A DNA stretch of 9,677 nt from Cyanobacteria bacterium UBA3803 (GTDB taxonomy: Bacteria > Cyanobacteriota > Vampirovibrionia > Gastranaerophilales > Gastranaerophilaceae): positions 412 through 10,088 of the forward strand of contig DFEL01000148.1 of assembly GCA_002369055.1 (NCBI GenBank), given 5' to 3'. Both the position numbers and the translations under genes were made by a program. Shown here in pieces: positions 1-5,508 of this stretch (position 1 is the first letter of the stretch; each line of letters opens with the position of its first letter). The notes below the pieces were generated by a model, which saw only the letters and a program-made list of their open reading frames with translations, had not been told where the DNA came from and searched no databases.

Positions 1-574
1 TTGCAAATTTATCAAACGGCAATGTAATAACCGAAGCAAGCCACTCCAACTTACTTTTCCACCACGTCAAAGGATTTCTAAATGATGAAACTTTATATAA
101 ATTATATAAAAGATAATGTGCCGATGAACTTGTCCAAAAATTTAATTTAATAGCATGCTTTGCATTAAAAACCGCTTCTAAAAAATGTGCTTTTTTTGTG
201 TAAGTTTCAGCAAGCAAATAATAAGCCTTTGCCAATTTAGCATCTTTTGTTGTTGCCATGTTTAGATAATTAATTGCTCTATCTAAATCACCTTTAAAAT
301 ACTGAGCCTGACCTATTTTAAAATAAATTTCGGCAGAATCAATATAAGTTTCTAATGCCCTTTGATATTCTGTAATAGCCTCATCAATATACTGATAAGA
401 ATTATGAATATCCAAATGCCATGCCAAATACAAATCACCTAAACGAACATGCAAATCTGCATTTGTAGGATCATTTTGCAACTCAACCTGACAAAGTTCA
501 ATTGCATTTTGAACATTGCCGCTCTTAACTTGCTTATTTATCTTTCTTTCAAGTTCTTGAAGTTTATTTTTCAT
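1..574 (-). CDS. TPR-repeat protein, 3' end outside window
   Basis: An open frame runs from an ATG at 574 to the window edge, giving 191 codons with no stop. The protein is almost wholly helical. Tetratricopeptide-type units can be read at about residues 39-77 (degenerate, with a short insertion), 80-111 and 114-145; the clearest has the pattern SAEIYFKIGQAQYFKGDLD followed by RAINYL. A half unit lies at 20-35. After residue 150 the pattern gives way to an aromatic stretch with a WWKSKLEW segment near 171-178. TPR arrays generally bind other proteins, so a scaffold or adaptor role is likely, but no partner can be named. The ATG lies 11 nt after the stop of the PilZ gene and has no clear Shine-Dalgarno site, so translation probably depends on coupling within that operon. 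No signal peptide is visible. Confidence 0.85.
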   Translation of the reverse strand, partial: MKNKLQELERKINKQVKSGNVQNAIELCQVELQNDPTNADLHVRLGDLYLAWHLDIHNSYQYIDEAITEYQRALETYIDSAEIYFKIGQAQYFKGDLDRAINYLNMATTKDAKLAKAYYLLAETYTKKAHFLEAVFNAKHAIKLNFWTSSSAHYLLYNLYKVSSFRNPLTWWKSKLEWLASVITLPFDKFA

Positions 575-585
575 GATTTTTAAAC

Positions 586-1206
586 TTATTCAGCGTTTTG
601 TTTTTGCCTGTTTTGCATATCAATAGCAAAACAAGTTTTGATAATTTTATCACGCTCTTTTTCATCAATATTTGTAAAAGCTAATGTGTATTCGTCAGGT
701 TGTAAAGACGGATTATCCAAAATTACAGCCTCAAAAGTTGCAGGAGTATCAAAATTTCTCAAGAACAATTTTCCTCTAACAACCTGTTCCGGTTCCAATT
801 CCTCTTTACTGCAAAATTTAATACCACCACCGGAAATATCTATTGTACTTGCAATAAACACTTCTTTACTTAACTCAAGAGTTAATTTTGTTTTTAACGG
901 AGATCTTGAATAATCACGACGTTGAATTATAACTGCATCTTCCACATATTCGACAACAAAATCCTCTTCATCCGGAGAATTAATAACCATTGATTCAAAA
1001 ACCATTAAACCTGATGGTGTAAATACTTTTACATCAATAGGAGTACCTTCTTCAAGGTATTGTTTTAATGTTTCTGCATCATCAGGATATTCTAATGCCA
1101 GTCTGTCATCATAGATTGCTTTAACTATACAATCTAACTCCATTTCGATTCCATTTTCACCATCGAAGAAGATTTTTGCTTTTTGATTTATACTTATATC
1201 ACTCAT
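586..1206 (-). CDS. PilZ-domain protein, probable c-di-GMP receptor
   Basis: This 206-residue protein has an N-terminal beta-rich half (about 1-92), like the YcgR-N/PilZN-type domain, and a C-terminal PilZ domain (about 95-195). The PilZ domain keeps both c-di-GMP contact motifs: RxxxR at R97-R101 within QRRDYSR, and D/NxSxxG at D123-S125-G128 within DISGGG. Proteins of this plan bind the second messenger c-di-GMP and change motility, adhesion or polysaccharide output; the target here is unknown. The downstream TPR gene 11 nt away may encode its partner (inference). The ATG at 1206 has no Shine-Dalgarno site, but a TAGAAT box ends 6 nt before it, so the mRNA may be leaderless. The protein is cytoplasmic, with no signal peptide or membrane segment. 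Confidence 0.88.
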   Translation of the reverse strand: MSDISINQKAKIFFDGENGIEMELDCIVKAIYDDRLALEYPDDAETLKQYLEEGTPIDVKVFTPSGLMVFESMVINSPDEEDFVVEYVEDAVIIQRRDYSRSPLKTKLTLELSKEVFIASTIDISGGGIKFCSKEELEPEQVVRGKLFLRNFDTPATFEAVILDNPSLQPDEYTLAFTNIDEKERDKIIKTCFAIDMQNRQKQNAE

Positions 1207-1212
1207 ATTATT

Positions 1213-1241
1213 ATTCTAAATAACATTTGTGAAAAATGCAA
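1213..1241 (-). promoter_or_regulatory. Probable promoter of the PilZ-TPR operon
   Basis: On the minus strand a TAGAAT box (1213-1218) follows a weak -35 TTGCAT (1236-1241) with a 17-bp spacer. Only 6 nt (AATAAT) separate the -10 box from the ATG at 1206, so the expected start site falls on or next to the start codon. This arrangement recurs at two other genes in the window. Confidence 0.55.
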
Positions 1242-1272
1242 GTATTTTTACACAAACTCAACAAAAAGCAAC

Positions 1273-1303
1273 AAAAAAAAGAATGTAATTAAAAATTACA
1301 TTC
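1273..1303 (-). terminator. Intrinsic terminator of the 174-aa protein gene
   Basis: A perfect 10-bp stem (GAATGTAATT at 1281-1290, paired with 1294-1303) encloses a 3-nt loop. On the minus strand it is followed by a run of eight T (1273-1280). It lies 24 nt past the stop at 1328. The stem is AT-rich but the U-tract is strong. It separates this gene from the PilZ operon promoter downstream. Confidence 0.8.
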
Positions 1304-1327
1304 TCATTTGTTTTCTATCTGCATATA

Positions 1328-1852
1328 TTATAGCGGTAAACAACGTTTCACAAAACCTACAAACATATCAATTAAAGTTTCTTCTTTGCGTAAACCGCTA
1401 AATGAACAATATGTAGATTGTGCGATATCTTGTATACCATTTGCTGTTGATTCATACTGTTCAACTGCATCTTGGTCAATTAAATATTGAGGATAAGCAC
1501 CGTTGAACGGAATTTGTAAATTCTTATTCATTTTAAATTGCTTTTTAGGTAATTCATAAGAATCAGCCAAATCCATATCTGCTAAAAAGTTAATATTTTT
1601 GTTTTCTTTTTTAATATCAGATGATTTTACCAAAGCATCTTTTTTGTTTGAAATATATATATCACATAAATCTATATCTGCTAAACAATTGCCTCTAGAA
1701 TTACTAAATTCATTTAATGTATTTTTTACACTTGTTTTTGAGCAAGAAAAAGATTTTTCACTATCTTTTAAAACGTTGCTCTTATTTGTGAAATTAATAG
1801 AGCAAGCGTTATATAGGTTTGTATATTTTTTTGTAACTGGAGTAATGTTCAT
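1328..1852 (-). CDS. Orphan 174-aa protein with three LxDxDxxxxY repeats
   Basis: I do not recognise a family. The first 50 residues are polar, rich in Ser and Asn, and look disordered. From there three copies of one motif appear: LADIDLCDIY (57-66), LADMDLADSY (90-99) and the looser LIDQDAVEQY (124-133). They are spaced 33 and 34 residues apart and keep an L, two acidic residues as DxD, and a Y. The first two are also followed by a KK three or four residues after the Tyr. The C-terminus (about 158-174) is an amphipathic helix ending in FVKRCLPL. No signal peptide or membrane segment is seen. Four Cys are scattered (17, 37, 56, 63) with two more near the end (149, 171). It is transcribed alone, with its own promoter and terminator, and its ATG lacks a Shine-Dalgarno site. 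That the gene is real is supported by the flanking signals and internal repeats; its function is unknown. Confidence 0.78.
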   Translation of the reverse strand: MNITPVTKKYTNLYNACSINFTNKSNVLKDSEKSFSCSKTSVKNTLNEFSNSRGNCLADIDLCDIYISNKKDALVKSSDIKKENKNINFLADMDLADSYELPKKQFKMNKNLQIPFNGAYPQYLIDQDAVEQYESTANGIQDIAQSTYCSFSGLRKEETLIDMFVGFVKRCLPL

Positions 1853-1858
1853 ACCATG

Positions 1859-1867
1859 ATTATAGCA
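1859..1867 (-). promoter_or_regulatory. Extended -10 promoter of the 174-aa protein gene
   Basis: The minus strand reads TGCTATAAT, a perfect extended -10 element (TGnTATAAT). It ends 6 nt before the ATG at 1852. The nearest -35-like hexamer, TTGATA (1885-1890), is 20 bp upstream, which is too far to be typical, but extended -10 promoters can work without one. The predicted start site coincides with the A of the ATG. Confidence 0.65.
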
Positions 1868-1878
1868 CCAACAAATTT

Positions 1879-1899
1879 TAATTGTATCAAATACAATTA
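1879..1899. repeat. 9-bp inverted repeat, operator-like
   Basis: TAATTGTAT (1879-1887) and ATACAATTA (1891-1899) form perfect 9-bp arms around CAA. The centre lies about 37 bp before the predicted start site of the 174-aa protein gene, over the -35 region. A further similar half-site, TAATTGTTA, follows at 1901-1909. The placement suits binding by a dimeric regulator. No regulator can be named, and AT-rich DNA makes chance palindromes more likely. Confidence 0.45.
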
Positions 1900-1962
1900 T
1901 TAATTGTTACAAATCTTTACATTTCAATCTTTGATAAATTCCTGTTTTCCAACAATAACAAC

Positions 1963-2001
1963 AAAAAGCGGGATTTTCATTTTTTGAAAATCCCGCTTTT
2001 T
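1963..2001 (-). terminator. Strong intrinsic terminator of the rplU-rpmA operon
   Basis: A 17-bp stem (1963-1979 with 1985-2001), with a core of AGCGGGATTTTCA, encloses a TTTTT loop. The A/T-flanked stem gives a T-run on both strands, so it could stop transcription either way. It lies 18 nt after the rpmA stop at 2020. The other intergenic bases (1900-1962) show nothing further. Confidence 0.92.
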
Positions 2002-2019
2002 TAAAAACTATATTAATTT

Positions 2020-2280
2020 TTACTGTTCAACTGCGTAAACGCTAACTTGTTTTCTGTCGCGTCTGTGAGGTTCAAACTTAACCACACCGTCTATCAATGC
2101 AAACAATGTGTCATCTGAACCGATACCTACATTGTTACCCGGATGAAATTTTGTACCTCTTTGGCGAACGATTATGTTACCTGTTTTTACAGCTTCGCCA
2201 CCAAATTTTTTAACGCCTAATCGTTGTGCTTCCGAATCACGTCCGTTACGGGTTGAACCCATCCCTTTCTTATGTGCCAT
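2020..2280 (-). CDS. rpmA: Large ribosomal subunit protein bL27
   Basis: The 86-residue product is a full-length bL27. It opens with MAHKKGMGSTRNGRDS and keeps the family core: RLGVKKFGGE, an IVRQRGTKFHPG segment at about 37-48, and GIGSDDTLFAL. bL27 lies beside the peptidyl transferase centre of the 50S subunit, where its N-terminal tail contacts the P-site tRNA. The start is the AHKKG form with no cleavable N-terminal extension of the kind known in many Firmicutes, so no processing protease is implied. A modest AGGTTAG Shine-Dalgarno site precedes the ATG. It is the second gene of the rplU-rpmA operon, 46 nt after rplU, with no ysxB-type gene between them, and is followed by a strong terminator. 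Confidence 0.98.
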   Translation of the reverse strand: MAHKKGMGSTRNGRDSEAQRLGVKKFGGEAVKTGNIIVRQRGTKFHPGNNVGIGSDDTLFALIDGVVKFEPHRRDRKQVSVYAVEQ

Positions 2281-2326
2281 TTCTAACCTGCTTTCTGATT
2301 AAAATTGTAATACTTCTTTTTATTTA

Positions 2327-2680
2327 TTATGCTTCTGTTGCTTCGCCTTCAGCAGCCTTTTTAGAAGCAGTTGTTCTGATTTTGTTAATCATAACTCTTG
2401 TGTAGCCTTGTCTGTGACCACGTTTTACACGGTAACCTTTTTTTGGTCTTTGTTTATATACGATTACTTTTTTTGCTTTATCGTGACCTAAAATAACACC
2501 TTCTGCACTTGCATTTTTAACATAAGGTTGACCAACTTTTGATTTTTTTCCGTTTACTAACATAACAACCTTGTCAAATACAACTTTGCTGTCTTTTTCA
2601 CCTTCAAGTAGTTCTACATCTACGTAACGACCTTCTTCTACTTGGTATTGTTTTCCGCCTGTTTCTACTATTGCGTACAT
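2327..2680 (-). CDS. rplU: Large ribosomal subunit protein bL21
   Basis: The 117-residue product begins MYAIVETGGKQYQV, the conserved bL21 N-terminus, and has the signature region GYRVKRGHRQGYTRV at about 80-94. It binds 23S rRNA and assembles into the 50S subunit. The frame is open upstream to a TTG at 2722, but the ATG at 2680 is preferred. It matches the family start and has an AAAGGA Shine-Dalgarno site 8 nt upstream. The C-terminal tail (KKAAEGEATEA) is a short Ala/Glu extension. The gene heads the rplU-rpmA operon under a near-consensus promoter and has an 85-nt leader. Confidence 0.98.
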   Translation of the reverse strand: MYAIVETGGKQYQVEEGRYVDVELLEGEKDSKVVFDKVVMLVNGKKSKVGQPYVKNASAEGVILGHDKAKKVIVYKQRPKKGYRVKRGHRQGYTRVMINKIRTTASKKAAEGEATEA

Positions 2681-2765
2681 TGTTAAATTCCTTTCTGTTT
2701 TAGGAATCGTAACCCTTTTCAAGAGTTTTTAAAAACGATTTACCTTTCTAATACCATTCTTCCGT
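2681..2765 (-). promoter_or_regulatory. rplU 5' leader, possible autoregulatory region
   Basis: The predicted transcript has 85 nt before the rplU ATG. It contains complementary segments AATCGT (2735-2740) and ACGATT (2705-2710), which could close a stem-loop, and two direct copies of GGTTACG about 55 nt apart. Ribosomal protein leaders often carry autogenous control, and bL21 leaders are known in some bacteria. I do not recognise a specific published fold here, so the regulatory role is inference. Confidence 0.35.
2689..2694 (-). promoter_or_regulatory. Ribosome binding site fixing the rplU start
   Basis: The minus strand reads AAAGGA 8 nt before the ATG at 2680. It supports this start over the in-frame TTG at 2722, which would add 14 non-conserved residues. 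Confidence 0.85.
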
Positions 2766-2771
2766 AACCAT

Positions 2772-2800
2772 ATTATCTATTGCTAAAATTCTTCTGTCAA
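2772..2800 (-). promoter_or_regulatory. Near-consensus sigma-70-type promoter of rplU-rpmA
   Basis: A perfect -35 TTGACA (2795-2800) and a -10 GATAAT (2772-2777, five of six matches) are separated by the optimal 17 bp. The start site should fall near 2765, leaving an 85-nt untranslated leader. The promoter begins 23 nt after the stop of the upstream gene at 2823, where no terminator is seen, so some read-through from the smpB operon is also possible. Confidence 0.85.
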
Positions 2801-2822
2801 GCATGATTTTAACAATAATTAA

Positions 2823-3398
2823 TTACAAAAATTTTTTCCAAAACGGTTTTTGTTGTTTTTCTAATTCTGCTATTCTTTTTGCAAGTTTTTTGTTATCTGC
2901 AATCAAATCTGCAATTTGTTTTGCAAGAATTTCATTATCCTTTTTGTATGAACCTGCTTCGACAAGCTTTTCAGCAAATTGCGATGAATCTATATGATTT
3001 TTTATGTCGTCGGTAATTTTACCTGCAACTGCTTCCGCCAGCATTTGCAATGTTTGATTTGTTACATTTAATGCAACATTTCTAACTTCCGGTGCTTGCG
3101 TTTTTATTTCTTCTATCGCTGTTGATTTAACAATATTCGACGGACTTTCGTCTTCTGACATATCAATAGGATTTTTGTGAATACGATAGCAAATTTGTTC
3201 GTTATTGTACCCTTGTGATTTTAAACTTATACCTCTTTTTAACTTATATACAGCTATATCATCGTAAAATACGGTACCGTCTTTTGCTTCGTATATCGGA
3301 TCTAGCTGCCAATCTTGAATAAAAGTTTCCAATGCTCGTATATCTATATAGTAATTATCCGAATTCAGTTTTCTTAAAACATCTTCTTTTCTGTACAT
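2823..3398 (-). CDS. Putative MerR-like HTH and coiled-coil protein
   Basis: This 191-residue soluble protein has no confidently recognised family. Residues 18-70 resemble a small winged-helix or MerR-like module: helix (IDIRALETFIQDW), a hairpin with a GTVFYDD turn, then a basic helix (VYKLKRGISLKSQGY). The middle (75-150) is a polar linker plus helices. Residues 152-183 form a Lys/Glu/Ala coiled coil, and the end KPFWKKFL is an aromatic-basic tail of the kind seen on some coiled-coil DNA-binding or membrane-contacting proteins. A DNA-binding or chromosome-organising role is possible but unproven. The ATG lies 12 nt after the smpB stop, and an AAAGGTC Shine-Dalgarno site overlaps that gap, so the two genes are co-transcribed. 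Confidence 0.8.
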   Translation of the reverse strand: MYRKEDVLRKLNSDNYYIDIRALETFIQDWQLDPIYEAKDGTVFYDDIAVYKLKRGISLKSQGYNNEQICYRIHKNPIDMSEDESPSNIVKSTAIEEIKTQAPEVRNVALNVTNQTLQMLAEAVAGKITDDIKNHIDSSQFAEKLVEAGSYKKDNEILAKQIADLIADNKKLAKRIAELEKQQKPFWKKFL

Positions 3399-3410
3399 TT
3401 TTTGACCTTT

Positions 3411-3860
3411 TTAGTAATTTTTTAAATTTCTTTGTATATCTCTGTTTTGAGTTTTCTTTGCTAAATCATCCCGCTTATCGTAAAGTTTTTTACCTTTTGC
3501 CAAACCTATTTCCAGTTTTGCATAGCCTCTTGTTAAAAATAATTCCAGCGGAACTATGGTGTAACCTTCTTTTTTTATTTTACCTTCCATTTTTAAAATT
3601 TCTTTTTTATTTAAAAGAAGTTTTCTTACTCTTTCCGGTTCATGGTTATATCTGTTACCTTGATTATATTTTGATATATTGCAATTATACAAAAAAATTT
3701 CACCTTTTTCAATTTTTGCAAAGCTGTCTTTAAGGTTGACGGAACCTGCACGAATTGACTTTATTTCCGTACCTGTAAGCACCATTCCTGCAATATATTT
3801 ATCAAAAATATGAAAATCGTGAAAAGCTTTTCTGTTTGTAGATATAACTTTTTTATCCAT
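3411..3860 (-). CDS. smpB: SsrA-binding protein SmpB
   Basis: The 149-residue product is a full-length SmpB, the RNA-binding partner of tmRNA in rescuing stalled ribosomes. Family landmarks are the N-terminal STNRKAFHDFHI, GTEIKSIRAGSVNLKDSF (30-47), NHEPERVRKLLL (72-83), and the TRGYAKLEIGLAKGKKLYDKR block (110-130), followed by a short basic tail. The ATG at 3860 is chosen over an in-frame TTG at 3878, because the family usually starts a few residues before the conserved STNRKA. There is no Shine-Dalgarno site, but a perfect TATAAT ends 6 nt before the ATG, so the mRNA is probably leaderless. The tmRNA gene itself is not in the window. A coiled-coil protein gene follows in the same operon. 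Confidence 0.97.
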   Translation of the reverse strand: MDKKVISTNRKAFHDFHIFDKYIAGMVLTGTEIKSIRAGSVNLKDSFAKIEKGEIFLYNCNISKYNQGNRYNHEPERVRKLLLNKKEILKMEGKIKKEGYTIVPLELFLTRGYAKLEIGLAKGKKLYDKRDDLAKKTQNRDIQRNLKNY

Positions 3861-3866
3861 AAAATA

Positions 3867-3895
3867 ATTATACAGCAAATTTTAAGCCTTGTACA
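3867..3895 (-). promoter_or_regulatory. Probable promoter of the smpB operon
   Basis: TATAAT (3867-3872) follows a -35 TGTACA (3890-3895, four of six matches to TTGACA) at a 17-bp spacer. The -10 ends 6 nt before the smpB ATG, which predicts a start site at the initiation codon. Confidence 0.6.
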
Positions 3896-3955
3896 GTATA
3901 AATTATATAGTCATCTTGTATAAATAAACTTTTTCAAATTACCCGATTATAGTAA

Positions 3956-3984
3956 TGGACAATTCAAACTTTTTATATTATTAT
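3956..3984 (+). promoter_or_regulatory. Probable promoter of the Skp-like/DHH operon
   Basis: A -35 TGGACA (3956-3961, five of six) and a -10 TATTAT (3979-3984, five of six) are 17 bp apart. The start site should lie near 3991, giving a leader of about 34 nt that holds the AAGGAG ribosome binding site (4013-4018). It is divergent from the smpB promoter. Confidence 0.6.
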
Positions 3985-4024
3985 TATTTACATAATAATA
4001 CAGTGTTTTCGCAAGGAGAATAAT

Positions 4025-4486
4025 ATGAATAAAAATTTTGTAACAGTAGCATTATTTGCTTTTGCTATCGGTTTTTGTACAAACAATTTTGCCATGTCAA
4101 AAGTTCCTGCAAATTATAATGTAGGAGTTGTTGATGTTCGTAATGTTGTTATGCAATCAAAACAAGTAAGTGTACTTCAAAATGAACAAACAAAAAAATC
4201 AGAAGAAATAAAAAATGCCATAAAAAAAGCACAAGATGATATTTCAAAAGAAAAAGACTTAAAGAAAAAAGAACAACTCGTAAAAAAATATGAAAATGAT
4301 ATTGCATACATGAAGAATACAAATGATAAAAATTACGCTAAAAAATTAGCTGAAATAGATAAATCAATAACAAAAACAATTCAAGAAGAATCAAAAAAAG
4401 CAGGTTACGATTTAGTTTTAGCTAAAGGCATGGTTTTATATGGCGGCACAGATATTACAAATATAGTCGCAAAAGCAGTTAAATAG
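4025..4486 (+). CDS. OmpH/Skp-family periplasmic chaperone
   Basis: The 153-residue protein follows the Skp/OmpH plan. A signal peptide occupies residues 1-23 (MNKNF, a hydrophobic core, then NNFA before a likely cleavage). A beta strand follows with the family motif YNVGVVDVRNVV (31-42), then a long Lys/Glu coiled-coil hairpin (about 50-120). The C-terminal strand region AGYDLVLAKGMVLYGG...DITNIVAKAV ends it. Skp trimers hold unfolded outer-membrane proteins in the periplasm for the BAM machinery, so this gene implies a diderm cell. The ATG has an AAGGAG site 6 nt upstream. It leads a two-gene operon with the DHH phosphoesterase 22 nt downstream. It is not next to bamA or lpxD, its common neighbours elsewhere. 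Confidence 0.9.
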   Translation: MNKNFVTVALFAFAIGFCTNNFAMSKVPANYNVGVVDVRNVVMQSKQVSVLQNEQTKKSEEIKNAIKKAQDDISKEKDLKKKEQLVKKYENDIAYMKNTNDKNYAKKLAEIDKSITKTIQEESKKAGYDLVLAKGMVLYGGTDITNIVAKAVK

Positions 4487-4508
4487 AGGTAATTGAAAAG
4501 GATTAAGA

Positions 4509-5444
4509 ATGAACAAGTACAAATTGTTAACACGTGCAGACCTTGATGGCATTATGTCAGCAACTTTATTGAAAAAATTTGGAATGGTAGACGAAATTGA
4601 ATTTTGCCACCCTAAAGATATGCAAGACGGCAAAATTGAAGTTACGGATAATAATATAATTACTAATTTACCATATAACGAAAATGCCCATTTTGTCTTT
4701 GATCACCATTTTTCAGAAGACGTTAGAGCCTATAACAGAAAATCAAATCATATAATCAATCCGATTGCAAAATCTGCAACCAGAGTTATTTATGAATACT
4801 TTGGCGGTGCGGACAAATTCCCTAAAGAATGGGGTGATATGCTTGATTCTGTTGACAAAGCAGATTCCGGTAATGTAACCGAAGAAGAAATTAAAAATCC
4901 AAAAGGCTGGTTAATGCTTAATTACTTACTTGACCCAAGAACAGGTTTAGGAAGATATGATTCAAAATTCAGATTAAAAAACTTTGATTTTATGCGATAT
5001 GTTATAGACTTAATTCAATCAACATCAGATATTCAAGAAATTCTTGATGCACCTGATGTTAAAGCAAGAGTTGATTTTTACATGGTTGAACAAGAGAAAT
5101 TTATTGAACAATTAAAAAGATGTTCAACAGTGAAAGACAAGGTTGTGATTGTTAATTACAAAGATGAAGATGAAATTCATGTAGGAAACAGATTTATGGT
5201 TTATACGCTATTTCCACAATGTAACGTATCAATACATAAAATAATGAGTAAGGACAAAACAAAGACTGTTTTTGCTGTTGGAAAATCAGTTATAAACAGA
5301 ACATCTCAGCTTAATGTTGCCGAACTTATGGCTGAACACGGAGGAGGAGGCCACAGAAACGCAGGTACTTGCCAAGTCCTACATTCTGAAGCTGATAAAG
5401 TTCTTGAAAATATTATTGAAAATTTAAATACATACGTTCACTAA
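4509..5444 (+). CDS. DHH-family phosphoesterase (exopolyphosphatase-like)
   Basis: This 311-residue protein has a DHH domain followed by a DHHA1 domain. Visible motifs are TRADLDG (8-14), where D11 and D13 are expected metal ligands; the DHH triad at D65-H67 in FVFDHHFSE; DSVDKADSG (113-121); and GGGGHRNAG (278-286) in DHHA1 for substrate binding. These enzymes use two metal ions, usually Mn, to hydrolyse phosphoester or phosphoanhydride bonds. Relatives include NrnA-type nano-RNA/pAp phosphatases and proteins annotated as exopolyphosphatase-like, and this sequence most resembles the latter. The His often found two residues before the first motif Asp is Arg9 here, which I believe is usual for this subfamily. 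An AAAGG site (4497-4501) precedes the ATG. It is co-transcribed with the Skp-like gene and ends at a shared bidirectional terminator. Confidence 0.9.
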   Translation: MNKYKLLTRADLDGIMSATLLKKFGMVDEIEFCHPKDMQDGKIEVTDNNIITNLPYNENAHFVFDHHFSEDVRAYNRKSNHIINPIAKSATRVIYEYFGGADKFPKEWGDMLDSVDKADSGNVTEEEIKNPKGWLMLNYLLDPRTGLGRYDSKFRLKNFDFMRYVIDLIQSTSDIQEILDAPDVKARVDFYMVEQEKFIEQLKRCSTVKDKVVIVNYKDEDEIHVGNRFMVYTLFPQCNVSIHKIMSKDKTKTVFAVGKSVINRTSQLNVAELMAEHGGGGHRNAGTCQVLHSEADKVLENIIENLNTYVH

Positions 5445-5460
5445 TTATTAGTACATATAA

Positions 5461-5500
5461 GAGAAAATGCCCTAACAGTAAAGTTAGGGCATTTTCTTTT
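5461..5500. terminator. Bidirectional terminator between convergent genes
   Basis: GAAAATGCCCTAAC (5463-5476) pairs perfectly with 5483-5496 around a 6-nt loop, extended by one A-T pair. T-rich flanks follow on the plus strand (TTTT at 5497-5500) and on the minus strand through the A-run in the stem. It serves the DHH gene ending at 5444 and the coiled-coil protein gene ending at 5509. Confidence 0.92.
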
Positions 5501-5508
5501 ATAAGAAA

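Noticed and set aside
638..1490. Plus-strand open frames opposite the PilZ and orphan genes
   Set aside because: They are antisense to better supported genes, have low-complexity translations, and lack ribosome binding sites and family features.
2681..2722. Longer bL21 starting at the TTG at 2722
   Set aside because: The 14 extra residues are not bL21-like, and the AAAGGA site together with the conserved MYAIVETGGKQ start point to the ATG at 2680.
3332..3733. Plus-strand 133-codon open frame opposite smpB
   Set aside because: It is Leu/Phe-rich, as expected from the reverse complement of a Lys-rich gene, and smpB on the other strand is certain.
3861..3878. Longer SmpB starting at the TTG at 3878
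   Set aside because: The extra six codons overlap the TATAAT promoter box and precede the usual family start; the ATG at 3860 fits better.
3975..4003. TATTATT/AATAATA inverted repeat before the Skp-like gene
   Set aside because: It is low-complexity AT sequence overlapping the -10 region, with too little information to call an operator.
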